Below are positions 25,844-39,279 of a stretch of 64,000 nucleotides of DNA, piece after piece. The notes under the pieces were generated by a model. It was given only the letters and a program-made list of their open reading frames with translations, was not told the DNA's origin and ran no database searches. The DNA is from Ignisphaera sp. (GTDB lineage: Archaea; Thermoproteota; Thermoprotei_A; Sulfolobales; Ignisphaeraceae): the NCBI GenBank assembly GCA_038831005.1, contig JAWBKZ010000004.1, positions 223,460-287,459 of the forward strand. Direction: 5' to 3'. Position numbers and translations under genes: made by a program. Every line of letters starts with the position of its first letter. The first letter of the stretch is position 1.

Positions 25844-27205
25844 ATGCCTAATAGATGGATCATTAATGGTTCTTACGAGTTGATAGAGAAAGGTTTAGCA
25901 ATACATGCTATAGATGCTTGTATAATTGCATATAATAATGTAGTTAAGATAGAGGGATACAAGGTCTACAACATTCAACTCGCTATATCGAGGATAGATG
26001 GCGAAATTCGGATATCTATGTCAACAATTTCGCAACTAAATGTTAATCGATTCATAACCATACTGATCGACAGATACATATATACTTATGTGTATCTTCA
26101 GGACAAGAGGGTTACTAATCAGAGGTTTATTGATCTCGAGAATGTAGATAGTATAGACATCCTATTTGCGTATGCTCTATCTGCTGTTGAGGTATTTGTT
26201 AAGCGTAAGGATATCGATACTGATTGGATTCTTTTAGCACAAGTATCAACACCACAACTCTGGCTATATAATGTTAGAATCTTGGTAGAGGTATGCAACT
26301 CTTCAGTAGTTGTAGAGGGTATGACTGTATATGATTTGGCTGGTACTGGTATAAGGGATCTTAGACCTGTTTTTGATTGGAGTGATGGGAAATATAACCC
26401 AAGATCTATTCTAAAAGATTCTGAAGGGTACATGATATTCTTTGCTACAGCAGGATTCTATCGTCAGCCATTAGGCATTCTTATTCTTAGGACAAAAGAC
26501 ATGATTAGTTATGAGCCAATTAAGCTTGTTATCATCAGGGGTAACCCTAGTTATACAGGTCAGGGTGCTCTATTTAAGTGGATTGATGGAAATATACACG
26601 GCTACTTAATGAATTGGGGTGGATCTTATCAAGGTGATCTTCACAGAATAGTTAGAGTTGTTTTTGATGAAAATTTCAAACTGGTTGAACTTAATGAAAA
26701 CATAAGACTAGTGAATGCACCACCAGGAGGTAGATGGGGGCACTACGATATAGCTATATTTAAATTTAATGGGAAATGGTATGCAATTACATCAAGTTTT
26801 ACAGCTGGAACTATACTGTGGGAGATAGAGGATCCTACATCAACGGTTTTTACCTATGTTAAAACAATATTCGAGAGAGGTCGTGAAAATCCCTGTATAT
26901 ATCCTGTTACTACATCTAACGGCGAAATAAGGTTCATGATGTCATTGGCCACAGATACAGAATTTGGTAGTCGTCATAAAATCTATGTATTTGACACACA
27001 CTTCAACCTTTTAGAGGAATACGACATCATTACATATAGAGTTTGGTCAGCAGGTCACCCATTTTACCTAGATCCATGGTACATCTACATAAATCAAGAC
27101 CAATCTCCCACAAGAACTTTTCAAAACTCAGGTATATGGCCTGGAGCATATATAGAGGTATATAGACTTAAGACAAACTATAGGCATCACATTGAGGAGA
27201 AATAG
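25844..27205 (+). CDS. Downstream part of the secreted protein, beta-rich
   Basis: A 453-residue frame from ATG 25844. The frame is also open upstream through the sequence around 25809, so its ATG may not be a natural start. It has no signal of its own. Residues 1-170 are beta-rich and may be a carbohydrate-binding domain. Residues 175-445 show repeated blade-like segments (DLRPVFDWSDGKYNPRSI, GRWGHYDIAIFKFNGKWY, GHPFYLDPWYIYI), resembling the beta-propeller of GH43/GH62/GH32-type enzymes and sialidases. Asp and Glu residues are present in suitable places, but I cannot assign a family. It was probably fused to the 25416-25820 piece. Confidence 0.72.
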   Translation: MPNRWIINGSYELIEKGLAIHAIDACIIAYNNVVKIEGYKVYNIQLAISRIDGEIRISMSTISQLNVNRFITILIDRYIYTYVYLQDKRVTNQRFIDLENVDSIDILFAYALSAVEVFVKRKDIDTDWILLAQVSTPQLWLYNVRILVEVCNSSVVVEGMTVYDLAGTGIRDLRPVFDWSDGKYNPRSILKDSEGYMIFFATAGFYRQPLGILILRTKDMISYEPIKLVIIRGNPSYTGQGALFKWIDGNIHGYLMNWGGSYQGDLHRIVRVVFDENFKLVELNENIRLVNAPPGGRWGHYDIAIFKFNGKWYAITSSFTAGTILWEIEDPTSTVFTYVKTIFERGRENPCIYPVTTSNGEIRFMMSLATDTEFGSRHKIYVFDTHFNLLEEYDIITYRVWSAGHPFYLDPWYIYINQDQSPTRTFQNSGIWPGAYIEVYRLKTNYRHHIEEK

Positions 27206-27275
27206 AATCCTACAGACTGGTCTCAGTAATATAATTGATACTTTAGTAAAATATAGTTGAATGTAGTTCTATTGC

Positions 27276-27352
<77 letters not shown>

Positions 27353-27475
27353 ACCGTTTGTTAAATTGTTAATACAGCTTTAAAAATTGATTTAGCTTTT
27401 CCTAATCTAGATATTGGTATGATAAGTGATTTTTAATTAAGTAATGTGTTAGATCTTGATGTTGATGTAAAGTTG

Positions 27476-27552
27476 TGGCGGGCCCGCCGGGATTTGAACC
27501 CGGGACCTACGGGTTAAAAGCCCGCCGCTCTACCTAGCTGAGCTACGGGCCC
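27476..27552 (-). tRNA. tRNA-Lys(UUU)
   Basis: Minus-strand cloverleaf: acceptor GGGCCCG/CGGGCCC, D-arm GCTC/GAGC, anticodon stem GCGGG/CCCGT with loop CTTTTAA (anticodon TTT), T-arm CCGGG-TTCAAAT-CCCGG, discriminator G and encoded CCA. No intron. Confidence 0.96.
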
Positions 27553-27634
27553 TTTCTTTTTGTGGTTATTTATGGTTGAGTAGTGTGTTGGTTTTTCTGT
27601 GTTAAAAGCTTTTTGCTGAATTGTGCGAGATACA

Positions 27635-27642
27635 TTTATAAG
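27635..27642 (+). promoter_or_regulatory. TATA box of the rpoH-rpoB operon
   Basis: TTTATAAG, 70 bp before the rpoH ATG, which would give a leader of about 45 nt. Confidence 0.6.
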
Positions 27643-27711
27643 TGTGGTTCTGTGTGTAGAGGTTACTGCTGAGTAATAATGTTGGTTGGATTATTAGATG
27701 GTGCGTAGTTA

Positions 27712-27972
27712 ATGGTCGCTAGAAGGAGGGGTTCCTCAATAAACGTAAAGATACTAGAGCATGAGCTTGTGCCTCGTCATGAAGTTGTATCACTTGAAGA
27801 AGGACTTGAGGTTCTGAAGAGATACGGTATAAGGCCGGAGCAGCTACCATGGATAAGGTCTAGAGACCCTGTAGCTAGAGCTATTGGTGCTAAACCTGGA
27901 GATATCGTTAAGATCGTTAGGAAAAGTCCTACTGGTGGAGAGGTAGTTGTTTATAGATATGTAGTTCCTTAA
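27712..27972 (+). CDS. rpoH: RNA polymerase subunit H (RpoH/Rpb5 C-terminal domain)
   Basis: An 86-residue subunit that corresponds to the C-terminal domain of eukaryotic Rpb5. The hallmark segments are [44 protein letters not shown] and a final VVVYRYVV. It sits on the jaw of RNA polymerase near incoming DNA. The gene opens the RNA polymerase operon 16 bp ahead of rpoB, an order conserved across archaea. An N-terminal extension of nine basic residues precedes the usual start of the domain. Confidence 0.97.
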   Translation: MVARRRGSSINVKILEHELVPRHEVVSLEEGLEVLKRYGIRPEQLPWIRSRDPVARAIGAKPGDIVKIVRKSPTGGEVVVYRYVVP

Positions 27973-27988
27973 ACATGGTGAAAAGGTT

Positions 27989-30900
27989 ATGAGCTCTATA
28001 AATATTGTCGATAGAGAGAATGTATATGCATCACTAGGTCCTATGCCTAAAGCACATACAAAATCAGAGATCTTATCACCTGATGACCGCTGGGCTATAA
28101 TGGAGTTATATATCAGAGAGAAGGGATTGACCAAACATCATATAGAGTCCTATAACTCCTTTATTACTGATCTTCTAAAAAAGATAATACTCGAAGAACC
28201 CGTTATCGAGACATCGATACCTGGTTACAAGGTCTTAATAAAAGGTCTTAGACTTGGTGATCCACAGGTAAGAGAGATAGATGGAAGTATAAATAAGAAC
28301 ATAACCCCTATGGAATGTCGTCATAGAGATTTAACTTATGCAGTTCCTCTCTATGTGACATTTGTTCCCTATGAAAATGATATACCAGAGAGCCCTGTAG
28401 AGATAATGATTGGAGAAATACCCCTTATGGTTAAATCTGTTAAAGATCCTCTATCTAAAATGGATCCAGAAGAACTTGTAAAGATAGGTGAAGATCCTAG
28501 AGATCCAGGAGGTTACTTCATTATAGATGGAACAGAACGTATAATAGTAGCACAGGAAGATCTAGCCTCCAATAGAGTTATCGTTGATTATGGTCAAGAA
28601 GGGTTAAACATAACCCATACAGCTAAAGTCGTTTCTTCAACTATAGGTTATAGAATACCGATTATACTTGATAGACATAAAGATGGAACACTACATGTAT
28701 CGTTTCCAGCGGTTCCCGGCAAAATACCTTTTGTTGTACTGATGAGAGCGCTAGGTTTAGAGAGAGATATAGATATAGCTCTAGCTGTATCACCTGATCC
28801 AGAGATACAGAAAGAGCTTTTTCCATCCTTTATACAGGCAGGCGAAATAGCTACGGTAGACGATGCTTTGGACTATATAGGGTCTAGGATAGCTATAGGT
28901 CAAGCTCGTGAAAATAGGATAGAGAGGGCTAAATACGTTATAGACAGATATCTTCTTCCTCATTTAGGTGTTTCATCTGAGTCTAGAACTAAGAAAGCGT
29001 TATTCTTAGGTCAAATGGTGTGTAAACTTCTAGAGCTTGTCTTAGGACGTAGACCTCCGGATGATAAAGATCACTATGCGAATAAGAGGGTAAAACTCGC
29101 TGGAGATATGTTGGCATTACTGTTCCGAGTAGCGTTTAAGGCCTTTCTTAGAGACTTAAGGTATCAAATAGAACGTGCAAAAGCTAGAGAAAGAAAGATA
29201 AACCTTGCTCTCTACATAAGAAGCGATATTATAACTGAAAGGATAAAACATGCAATGGCTACAGGAACGTGGATAGGTGGCAGGACAGGTGTTACACAGA
29301 TAATAGATAGAACCAACTGGCTTTCATCTATGAGCCACATGAGACGCGCTATCTCGCCATTAAGCAGAAGCCAGCCCCACTTTGAAGCGAGAGACCTCCA
29401 TGGAACACAATTTGGAAGAATGTGCCCCTTTGAAACACCAGAAGGACCTAACTGTGGTCTCGTCAAGAATCTAGCTCTTTCTGCAACAATAACTGTTGGT
29501 GTAGATGAAAAAGTAGTAGAAGTTACGCTCTATCAGCTTGGCGTAGTACCGCTAATCGAGATATTCAATAAACTTAGAGATAATGAGTTAAGCTATGAGG
29601 TAATATCTTCATGGAGCAAGGTGTATCTGAACGGTACACTAATAGGTTATCATCCTAATGGATTAGAACTAACTGAAAAGGTCAGGGAGATGAGGAGAAG
29701 AGGAGAGATACACTATGAAGTAGGTGTGGCGCACTACAAGACAAAGTTTATAGATGAAGTCTATGTAAATTGTGACTCCGGAAGAATTGTCAGACCGTTA
29801 TTCATTGTCAAGAACGGTAAATTAGTGATATCTAAAGACATTATAGAGAAGGTTAAGAGGGGAATGATGTCTTTTGAGCACCTTCTAAAGAATGGTTATG
29901 TAGAGCTTCTGGATACGGAAGAAGAGGAAAACGCGTTAATAGCCATAAATCCAGAAGATATAGCCAAGGAACATACACATGTAGAAATATGGCCGCCAGC
30001 AGTAATGGGTACAACGTCTTCAACTATACCGTATGCTGAACACAACCAGTCACCAAGAAATACATATCAATCTGCTATGGCTAAACAAGCGCTCGGCCTC
30101 TATATGTCTAACTTCATGCTTAGGGTTGATACTAGAGCACACTTACTACATTATCCACAGATGCCTCTTGTTCAAACACGTGCACTATCAGTAATAGGAT
30201 ACAATGATAGGCCTGCTGGTCAAAACTTCGTTGTTGCTGTTATGAGCTACACAGGATATAATATGGAGGATGCAGTTATAATGAATAAATCGTCTGTTGA
30301 TAGAGGTCTGGCTAGATCGAACTTCTTTAGGCTGTATGCTACAGAAGAATTGAGATATGCTGGAGGACAAGAGGATAGAATAGAGATACCTGACACTAAG
30401 GTTTTAGGGTATAGAGGTAAGGAGGTTTATTCAAAGCTTGAAGAAGATGGCATTGTTAAAGTTGAGGTCGAAGTTAGAGGTGGTGAAGTACTTATAGGTA
30501 AGACAAGTCCGCCTAGATTTATAGAGGAATACAAAGGATATGGAATACTGGCACAAAGAAGAAAAGACTCATCTATTCCTGTTAGACATGGAGAAATAGG
30601 GTGGGTTGATGCAGTATTCGTAACAGTTACCCGTGATGGAAATAGACTCGTTAAAGTGAGAGCGAGAGACTTAAGGATACCTGAAGTAGGTGATAAGTTC
30701 GCTTCTAGACATGGACAAAAAGGTGTTATAGGAGCATTAATACCTCAGTATGATATGCCTTACACATCTGACGGCATAACACCGGATCTGATAATAAATC
30801 CACATGCACTTCCATCAAGAATGACTCTGGGTCAATTAATGGAGAGCATAGGTGGTAAGGTAGCAGCTCTCAGAGGTAGATTTACTGATGGAACACCATT

Positions 30901-31444
30901 CTTTGAAGAGAACATAGAGGATCTAAAGAAACAATTACTAGTATTAGGCTATCCTATGGATGGTACGGAGCCTATGTATGATGGAAGGACAGGCGAACTT
31001 ATAGGATCGCCAATATTCATAGGTATAGTCTATTATCAGAAGCTGCACCACATGGTTGCCGACAAAATGCACGCTAGATCCAAGGGACCTGTACAACTTC
31101 TAACGAGACAGCCTACGGAAGGTAGAGCTAGAGAGGGAGGGCTAAGGCTTGGGGAAATGGAGCGTGATGCCATAATAGGCCATGGGGCTTCAGCCTTACT
31201 AAAGGAGAGATTATTGGAAAGTTCTGACAAAACTGTTGTTTATGTTTGCGATCAATGTGGGTTTATCGGTTGGTATAATAAGAAAAAAGAAATGTATGAA
31301 TGCCCTATACATAAAGATAAGGGAACTCTTCACCCAGTAGTAATTCCATACGCTTTCAAGTTATTGATACAGGAGATGATGGGTATGGGCATAAAACCAA
31401 GACTCGTACTTTCGGATAAACATGAACCATACATAGGAAGCTAA
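27989..31444 (+). CDS. rpoB: RNA polymerase subunit B (unsplit)
   Basis: A 1151-residue second-largest subunit in one piece, as in Crenarchaeota (many euryarchaea have it as B'' and B'). Conserved regions include [18 protein letters not shown], the fork region around [73 protein letters not shown] and, close to the C-terminus, the zinc site CDQCGF...CPIHKD. Two in-frame Lys residues near NQSPRNTYQ and [10 protein letters not shown] line the active site. It lies between rpoH and rpoA1 with very short gaps, so the subunits are made together. Confidence 0.98.
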   Translation: MSSINIVDRENVYASLGPMPKAHTKSEILSPDDRWAIMELYIREKGLTKHHIESYNSFITDLLKKIILEEPVIETSIPGYKVLIKGLRLGDPQVREIDGSINKNITPMECRHRDLTYAVPLYVTFVPYENDIPESPVEIMIGEIPLMVKSVKDPLSKMDPEELVKIGEDPRDPGGYFIIDGTERIIVAQEDLASNRVIVDYGQEGLNITHTAKVVSSTIGYRIPIILDRHKDGTLHVSFPAVPGKIPFVVLMRALGLERDIDIALAVSPDPEIQKELFPSFIQAGEIATVDDALDYIGSRIAIGQARENRIERAKYVIDRYLLPHLGVSSESRTKKALFLGQMVCKLLELVLGRRPPDDKDHYANKRVKLAGDMLALLFRVAFKAFLRDLRYQIERAKARERKINLALYIRSDIITERIKHAMATGTWIGGRTGVTQIIDRTNWLSSMSHMRRAISPLSRSQPHFEARDLHGTQFGRMCPFETPEGPNCGLVKNLALSATITVGVDEKVVEVTLYQLGVVPLIEIFNKLRDNELSYEVISSWSKVYLNGTLIGYHPNGLELTEKVREMRRRGEIHYEVGVAHYKTKFIDEVYVNCDSGRIVRPLFIVKNGKLVISKDIIEKVKRGMMSFEHLLKNGYVELLDTEEEENALIAINPEDIAKEHTHVEIWPPAVMGTTSSTIPYAEHNQSPRNTYQSAMAKQALGLYMSNFMLRVDTRAHLLHYPQMPLVQTRALSVIGYNDRPAGQNFVVAVMSYTGYNMEDAVIMNKSSVDRGLARSNFFRLYATEELRYAGGQEDRIEIPDTKVLGYRGKEVYSKLEEDGIVKVEVEVRGGEVLIGKTSPPRFIEEYKGYGILAQRRKDSSIPVRHGEIGWVDAVFVTVTRDGNRLVKVRARDLRIPEVGDKFASRHGQKGVIGALIPQYDMPYTSDGITPDLIINPHALPSRMTLGQLMESIGGKVAALRGRFTDGTPFFEENIEDLKKQLLVLGYPMDGTEPMYDGRTGELIGSPIFIGIVYYQKLHHMVADKMHARSKGPVQLLTRQPTEGRAREGGLRLGEMERDAIIGHGASALLKERLLESSDKTVVYVCDQCGFIGWYNKKKEMYECPIHKDKGTLHPVVIPYAFKLLIQEMMGMGIKPRLVLSDKHEPYIGS

Positions 31445-31457
31445 ATGGGTGGAGTTG

Positions 31458-34102
<2,645 letters not shown>

Positions 34103-34115
<13 letters not shown>

Positions 34116-35293
34116 AAAACCCTGCAGAGATCATGCACATTAAGGAGATTGTAGAGAAAAGATTGGCGAATAAAGCTCCGAAGAAAACCATAGATGAGAT
34201 GGTGTCGTATTTAACTAGATACAGATTGACAGAAGATGAGGTTAACCAAATACTCGATAGATTAGAGGAAGAGCTTAACGATAACGCCATAGAGCCCGGG
34301 GAACCTGTAGGTATAGTAGCAGCACAAAGCATTGGTGAACCAAGTACGCAAATGACTCTAAGAACATTTCACTATGCAGGTGTGAGAGAACTTAACGTTA
34401 CTCTAGGTCTGCCTAGACTAATAGAATTAGTAGATGCTAAAAAAGTTCCTTCAACGCCACTAACTTATGTTTATCTAGAGGAACCTTATAGATATGATAG
34501 AGATAAAGCTATAGAGTTAGCTAGAAGAATCGAACTAACGAAGCTCATCAATGTTGCATCAAAGATAGACATAGACTTGGCCACAAATACAGCGATAGTT
34601 AGCTTAGATCCTGAGATGCTAAATGATAAAGGATTAGATATAGATGAAGTGACTCAAGCCTTGAAGAAACATATTAAGAGGGCTGAGATTTTGGTAAGCA
34701 ATGAAAATCCCTATGATATAGTGATACGGTTCGAGGAGCCCATCAATCCCTTGAAGGTTGAAAAAATAAGGGATAGAATATTGAATGTGAAGCTGAAAGG
34801 TATAAAGAACATAAATAAGGTTATAATCCAGAAAAGAGGAAATGAATATGTATTGGTTTGTGAAGGTAGCAACATGAAGGAACTTATGAGTACTGAAGGA
34901 ATAGATTATCGTAGAATAAGAACAAATAATATTAAGGAGGTTGAAGAGGTGTTCGGGGTAGAGGCGGCAAGATCGTTACTTATTGAGGAAATAGCGAATG
35001 TTCTAGAGGAGCAGGGTCTAGAGGTAGATATAAGACATATAATGCTTTTAGCAGATATGATGACGAGAACAGGCACCATTAGGCAGATAGGTAGACATGG
35101 TGTAGCAGGTACTAAAGAGAGTGTTCTTGCTAGAGCATCATTCGAGATTACCGTTAAACAACTTGTGGATGCGGCAGTACATGGTGATACCGATGATTTA
35201 GAGGGAGTAGCAGAAAACGTTATAGTCGGGAATTATGCACCTGTTGGAACAGCTAGAATAAAACTTGTTTATAATCCAAATATAAAGATATGA
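34103..35293 (+). CDS. rpoA2: RNA polymerase subunit A''
   Basis: A 396-residue C-terminal half of the largest subunit, starting inside rpoA1. It contains the trigger loop and jaw region with [28 protein letters not shown], and the conserved C-terminal [23 protein letters not shown] segment. Together with A' it rebuilds the beta'-like subunit around the active site. No intein is present. A GGTGA sequence 4 bp after its stop is positioned as the ribosome-binding site of the next gene (L30e). Confidence 0.98.
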
Positions 35294-35308
35294 AGAAGGT
35301 GAAGAAAC

Positions 35309-35638
35309 ATATCAGTTCAAAACCAGACAATAGATAACGTAATAAAATTCGTGGTGAGAACAGGGAAGATAGTCATAGGCTTCAAAAAAACATTAAAACT
35401 GATAAAGCTTGGAAAAGTAAGATACGTAGTAATAACCTCAAACACACCAGAAGATATAAGATCTGATATAGTGCACTATGCATCACTATCAAGTGTTAAC
35501 ATCATATCGTTTACAGGTACCAATAAAGAACTAGGTAGTGTTATAGGAAAACCATTTGCTGTATCAGTTTTAGGAATAATTGATACAGGTCAAGTACCAC
35601 CAGAAATGCTCAATAATCTATCGGATGTAGGTGGGTGA
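35309..35638 (+). CDS. rpl30e: Ribosomal protein L30e, apparent ATA start
   Basis: L30e belongs to the L7Ae/L30e fold and is a large-subunit protein. The body RTGKIVIGFKKTLKLIKLGKVRYVVI...ELGSVIGKPFAVSVLGIID is clear. The first ordinary start is a GTG at 35351, but this would remove the whole N-terminal helix present in archaeal L30e. The frame is open upstream to a TGA at 35300, with no ATG, GTG or TTG. An ATA at 35309 sits 6 nt after GGTGA and gives a 109-residue protein with the normal 16-residue lead. I therefore place the start there. The end overlaps the nusA-like gene by 8 bp. Confidence 0.88.
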   Translation: MSVQNQTIDNVIKFVVRTGKIVIGFKKTLKLIKLGKVRYVVITSNTPEDIRSDIVHYASLSSVNIISFTGTNKELGSVIGKPFAVSVLGIIDTGQVPPEMLNNLSDVGG

Positions 35639-36104
35639 AGCCATGGTGCAGAAAGCAACAGATGTGAAACCAAAAATGGATGTAAAGCTAACAATGGATG
35701 AATTAAGATATATTTCACTATTTCAAGATATAACAGGAGTTACACCGAAAGACTGTATAGTAAGTGAGGATCTGAATCTAGTGGTATTTGTTGTAGATAG
35801 CGATAAACTTGGGCAAGCCATAGGTAGGAGAGGTGGTAATGTCAAGTATGTCAGTAAGGTTATAGGAAGAGACATAGAGGTAGTTGGATGGGCAGAGGAT
35901 CTAAAGGATTTCGTTAAAAATATCTTCATGCCAGCTAGAGTTTACAGAGTTCAGCTCATAGATGGAAGAGATAAGAAGGTGTTGTACGTGTATGTTGATC
36001 CGAAAGATAAAGGATTGGCTATAGGTAAAAACGGTAGAAATGTAACTAAAGCACGAGTATTACTTAATCGTTACTTCGCTATAGGCAATGTAGTGATAAT
36101 GTGA
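35631..36104 (+). CDS. nusA: NusA-like KH-domain transcription factor
   Basis: A 157-residue archaeal NusA, which consists of two KH domains without the bacterial N-terminal and S1 parts. Both GxxG loops are visible: AIGRRGGNVKYVSKVIG around residue 65 and AIGKNGRNVTKARVLL around residue 131. It binds RNA, and in archaea is always found in this RNA polymerase/ribosomal cluster. Its role there is thought to be in transcript elongation or RNA handling. Starts are possible at GTG 35631 and ATG 35643, and the second avoids the overlap with L30e. Confidence 0.95.
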   Translation: MGEAMVQKATDVKPKMDVKLTMDELRYISLFQDITGVTPKDCIVSEDLNLVVFVVDSDKLGQAIGRRGGNVKYVSKVIGRDIEVVGWAEDLKDFVKNIFMPARVYRVQLIDGRDKKVLYVYVDPKDKGLAIGKNGRNVTKARVLLNRYFAIGNVVIM

Positions 36105-36161
36105 TATCCTCTATGAATGGTTTTAAACTAAGAATTATGCAAAACCTGTGAGGTAAAAAGA

Positions 36162-36605
36162 ATGCCTGGAAGTAAAGCACCTCTTGGCATATATTCGGCT
36201 AGAAAGCTTGTGGCCAAGAGAAAGAAGTTCAGGTGGAGTCAAAGAGATTACAGAATCAGGATACTGAAACTTAAAGAGAAATATAATCCTTTGGAGGGGG
36301 CTCCGATGGCTAGAGGAATAGTTCTAGAAAAAGTTGGTGTTGAAGCTAGACAACCAAACGCAGGTGTTAGAAAGTGTGTACGTGTTCAAATAGTTAAGAA
36401 TAGTAAGGTTGTTACAGCTTTTGTGCCATACGATGGAGGACTAAATTTCATTGATGAGCATGACGAAGTATTGATAGTTGGTATAGGTGGAAGCAGAGGA
36501 AAATCAATGGGTGATATACCGGGTGTCAAGTTCAAGGTTATAGCAGTTAATGGTGTAGCTTTAACAGAGTTACTAAAGGGCAAAAAGCAGAAGCCTTTGA
36601 GGTAA
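36162..36605 (+). CDS. rps12: Ribosomal protein S12
   Basis: A 147-residue small-subunit protein (uS12) at the decoding centre. Archaeal S12 signatures: a basic N-terminus with [68 protein letters not shown] and [10 protein letters not shown]. The ATG at 36162 follows a TATA-like AATTATGC and a GGTAA stretch. It precedes S7 by 7 bp in the order S12-S7-EF that is kept across archaea and bacteria. Confidence 0.98.
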   Translation: MPGSKAPLGIYSARKLVAKRKKFRWSQRDYRIRILKLKEKYNPLEGAPMARGIVLEKVGVEARQPNAGVRKCVRVQIVKNSKVVTAFVPYDGGLNFIDEHDEVLIVGIGGSRGKSMGDIPGVKFKVIAVNGVALTELLKGKKQKPLR

Positions 36606-36612
36606 CGTGTAT

Positions 36613-37230
36613 ATGTCTACTGAGTCAGCTACTCAGCAAGTAAAAGAACTTCCAATAACTGATTTAAGTTCATTAAAGCTGTTTGGTAAATGGAGCTACA
36701 TAGATATTGTTGTGACAGATCCAAGTCTAAAGAAATACATATCGCTAAAACCTGTAATAGTTGCACATACAGGAGGGCGTCATGCAAGAAGAAGATTTGG
36801 CAAAGCTGAAGTACCTATAGTCGAACGACTGGTAAATAAGCTGATGAGGAAGGCTAAGAATATTGGTAAGAAGCATCTCGCTTACAATATAGTCAAAATG
36901 GCTTTTGAGATAGTAAACCTCAAAACAAATGAAAATCCTTTGCAAGTATTTGTGCGAGCTATTGAGAATACAGCTCCAAGAGAGGAAACAACAAGGATAA
37001 TATATGGAGGTATAGTGTACCATGTGGCTGTTGATGTTGCACCGATGAGAAGAATAGATCTAGCTTTAAGGCATATAGCTGAAGGAGCTTACTTATGTTC
37101 ATTTAGGTCTTCTAAACCTATCGAAGAATGTCTAGCAGATGAGATAGTGGCAGCAGCTAGTTATGATACCAAGAGCTACGCCATTCAGAGGAAAGAGGAA
37201 ATAGAGCGTATAGCTTTAAGCTCTAGATAG
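36613..37230 (+). CDS. rps7: Ribosomal protein S7
   Basis: Residues from ATG 36613 give a 205-residue uS7. A GTG at 36607 would add two. Recognisable segments are [71 protein letters not shown] and the C-terminal [26 protein letters not shown]. It organises the 3' major domain of 16S rRNA and lies at the exit site. It directly follows S12, and EF-1alpha follows after 122 bp with its own promoter-like element. Confidence 0.98.
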   Translation: MSTESATQQVKELPITDLSSLKLFGKWSYIDIVVTDPSLKKYISLKPVIVAHTGGRHARRRFGKAEVPIVERLVNKLMRKAKNIGKKHLAYNIVKMAFEIVNLKTNENPLQVFVRAIENTAPREETTRIIYGGIVYHVAVDVAPMRRIDLALRHIAEGAYLCSFRSSKPIEECLADEIVAAASYDTKSYAIQRKEEIERIALSSR

Positions 37231-37290
37231 AGATGGATCAACTATCTGAGTTCTTTCCAATTTATTTACGATTTGGTGAGGCTACATAGA

Positions 37291-37298
37291 TTTATAAG
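37291..37298 (+). promoter_or_regulatory. TATA box of the EF-1alpha gene
   Basis: TTTATAAG preceded by an A-rich BRE-like sequence, 55 bp before the ATG at 37353. It indicates a second promoter inside the ribosomal gene block. Confidence 0.62.
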
Positions 37299-37352
37299 TT
37301 CTAGCCTTATTCAAATTTAGGCAGAATCAAGAGATAACTGAGTGTGTAACCT

Positions 37353-38699
37353 ATGAGCTCGAAACCACATTTAAATCTTGTAATCATAGGACATGTAGAT
37401 CATGGTAAAAGTACGTTAGTAGGACGCCTACTAGTTGAAGCAGGTGCTGTAGACGAGAAAACATGGAAAGAAGTGGTAGAGTCAGCTATTAAGGCTGGCA
37501 AAGAGAGTGAGAAATATGCTTGGCTTCTTGATAGACTTAAGGAGGAGAGAGAACGTGGTTTAACGATATCTTTGGCCTATAGAAAGTTTGAGACAAACAA
37601 TATATACTATACAATAATTGATGCACCAGGTCACAGAGACTTTATCAAGAACATGATTACTGGTGCTAGTCAAGCAGATGTAGCTGTACTAGCAGTATCG
37701 GCTAAGAAAGGCGAATTCGAGGCTGGTATGAGTCCCGAAGGTCAGACAAGAGAACACATACTTCTCGCTAAAACTATGGGTATAGATAACCTAATCATAG
37801 CTATAACGAAGATGGATACCACAGAGCCACCTTATTCAGAAAAAAGATTTATTGAAATAATAGAGATATTGACAAAATTCCTTAAAGCTGTCGGATATAG
37901 ACTTGATACCATAACAGTAGTACCTACAGCTGCTTGGGTAGGAGATGGTGTTACGAAGTACTCTCAGAATATGCCTTGGTGGAATCAGCAGAAAATAGAG
38001 GAATTAAAGAAGAAATATGGTTTAAATGGTAGTTTGACACTATATGAAGCACTTGATAATGTGAAGCCTCCACCAAAACCGATAGATAAACCATTGAGGA
38101 TACCCATATCTGAGGTATTCACTATATCTGGTGTAGGTACTGTACCTGTTGGAAGAGTTGAAACAGGTGTACTAAAGGTAGGCGATAGGGTCATATTCAT
38201 GCCTCCTAATGTGGTTGGCGAAGTGAGGACTATCGAGATGCATCACCAGAGAATAGAACAAGCACTACCTGGCGACAATATAGGTTTCAACGTCAGAGGT
38301 ATATCTAAAGAGCAAGTCAAAAGAGGAGATGTGGTTGGACATGCCACAAATCCACCTACTGTTGTAGAAGAATTCACAGCTAGAGTTATGGTTGTTTGGC
38401 ATCCATCTGCTATAGCCCCAGGCTATACACCAGTTATACATGCACATACAGCTAGTATTGCATGTAGAGTAACCGAGATAGTGGCGAAACTGGATCCAAG
38501 GACAGGCCAGGTAATGGAAAAGAATCCACCGTTCATCAAGCAGGGAGATATAGCTATAGTTAGATTCAAACCCATAAAACCCATGGTTATAGAGAAGTAT
38601 AGCGAATTTCCACAACTAGGGAGATTTGCTTTAAGAGATATGGGTAAGACAATTGGTATAGGAATAGTCATGGATATCAAACCTGCAAAATCTGGATAA
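37353..38699 (+). CDS. tuf: Translation elongation factor 1-alpha
   Basis: A 448-residue GTPase that brings aminoacyl-tRNA to the ribosome. G-motifs: GHVDHGKST (G1), DAPGHRDF (G3), ITKMD (G4, the NKxD position shows TKMD) and VPTAAWVG (G5). The archaeal/eukaryotic insert [20 protein letters not shown] and the domain III end [13 protein letters not shown] are present. TKMD instead of NKMD is a known substitution among crenarchaeal EF-1alpha proteins. It pairs with S10 42 bp downstream, the usual archaeal order. Confidence 0.98.
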   Translation: MSSKPHLNLVIIGHVDHGKSTLVGRLLVEAGAVDEKTWKEVVESAIKAGKESEKYAWLLDRLKEERERGLTISLAYRKFETNNIYYTIIDAPGHRDFIKNMITGASQADVAVLAVSAKKGEFEAGMSPEGQTREHILLAKTMGIDNLIIAITKMDTTEPPYSEKRFIEIIEILTKFLKAVGYRLDTITVVPTAAWVGDGVTKYSQNMPWWNQQKIEELKKKYGLNGSLTLYEALDNVKPPPKPIDKPLRIPISEVFTISGVGTVPVGRVETGVLKVGDRVIFMPPNVVGEVRTIEMHHQRIEQALPGDNIGFNVRGISKEQVKRGDVVGHATNPPTVVEEFTARVMVVWHPSAIAPGYTPVIHAHTASIACRVTEIVAKLDPRTGQVMEKNPPFIKQGDIAIVRFKPIKPMVIEKYSEFPQLGRFALRDMGKTIGIGIVMDIKPAKSG

Positions 38700-38741
38700 T
38701 CATCTACATAGATACCCATACTTTACTTAAGGTTACAAGAA

Positions 38742-39056
38742 ATGTCAACAACGATAAGGATCAGACTCTGGAGTTCAAATGTAGATAACCTAAATTATGT
38801 TGTATCACAGATAGTCGATATAGCAAAAAGCGCTGGCGTGAAACTAAAAGGTCCCATACCATTACCGACAAAAAGATTAGCAATACCAATACCAAGACTA
38901 CCACATGGAGAAGGCACAAAAGTTTGGGACAAATGGGAAATGAGAATACATAAACGCATAATAGATATAGAGGCAAATGAGTACGTAATAAGACAAATCA
39001 TGAGAGTCAGAGTACCAGAAAATGTCTATATAGAGATTGAAATCAAAAGAAAATAA
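38742..39056 (+). CDS. rps10: Ribosomal protein S10
   Basis: A 104-residue uS10. The sequence shows [40 protein letters not shown], the [15 protein letters not shown] block and a C-terminal [15 protein letters not shown], as expected for the archaeal/eukaryotic S20e type. It lies in the 30S head. It is the last gene of the translation block, and a tRNA-Ser follows on the same strand after 135 bp. Confidence 0.98.
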   Translation: MSTTIRIRLWSSNVDNLNYVVSQIVDIAKSAGVKLKGPIPLPTKRLAIPIPRLPHGEGTKVWDKWEMRIHKRIIDIEANEYVIRQIMRVRVPENVYIEIEIKRK

Positions 39057-39191
39057 TGTAACTACAATAAAAGTACTCAATAAAGTATTTAAATAAATTA
39101 GTGTCAAACTGACTATAGAAATGAATTGAAATAATATCTATTTCATCTAGATGTTTCCCAGATGTCATATCCTTCAAATCTTTTGATTCGT

Positions 39192-39279
39192 GCCGGGGTG
39201 CCCGAGCGGTCTAAGGGGCCGGCCTGGAGAGCCGGTGCGGGATATCCGCACGCGGGTTCAAATCCCGCCCCCGGCGCCA
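39192..39279 (+). tRNA. tRNA-Ser(GGA)
   Basis: Plus-strand class II tRNA: acceptor GCCGGGG/CCCCGGC, anticodon stem CCGGC/GCCGG with loop CTGGAGA (anticodon GGA), a long variable arm (TGCGG...CCGCA), T-arm GCGGG-TTCAAAT-CCCGC, discriminator G and encoded CCA. No intron. Confidence 0.97.
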
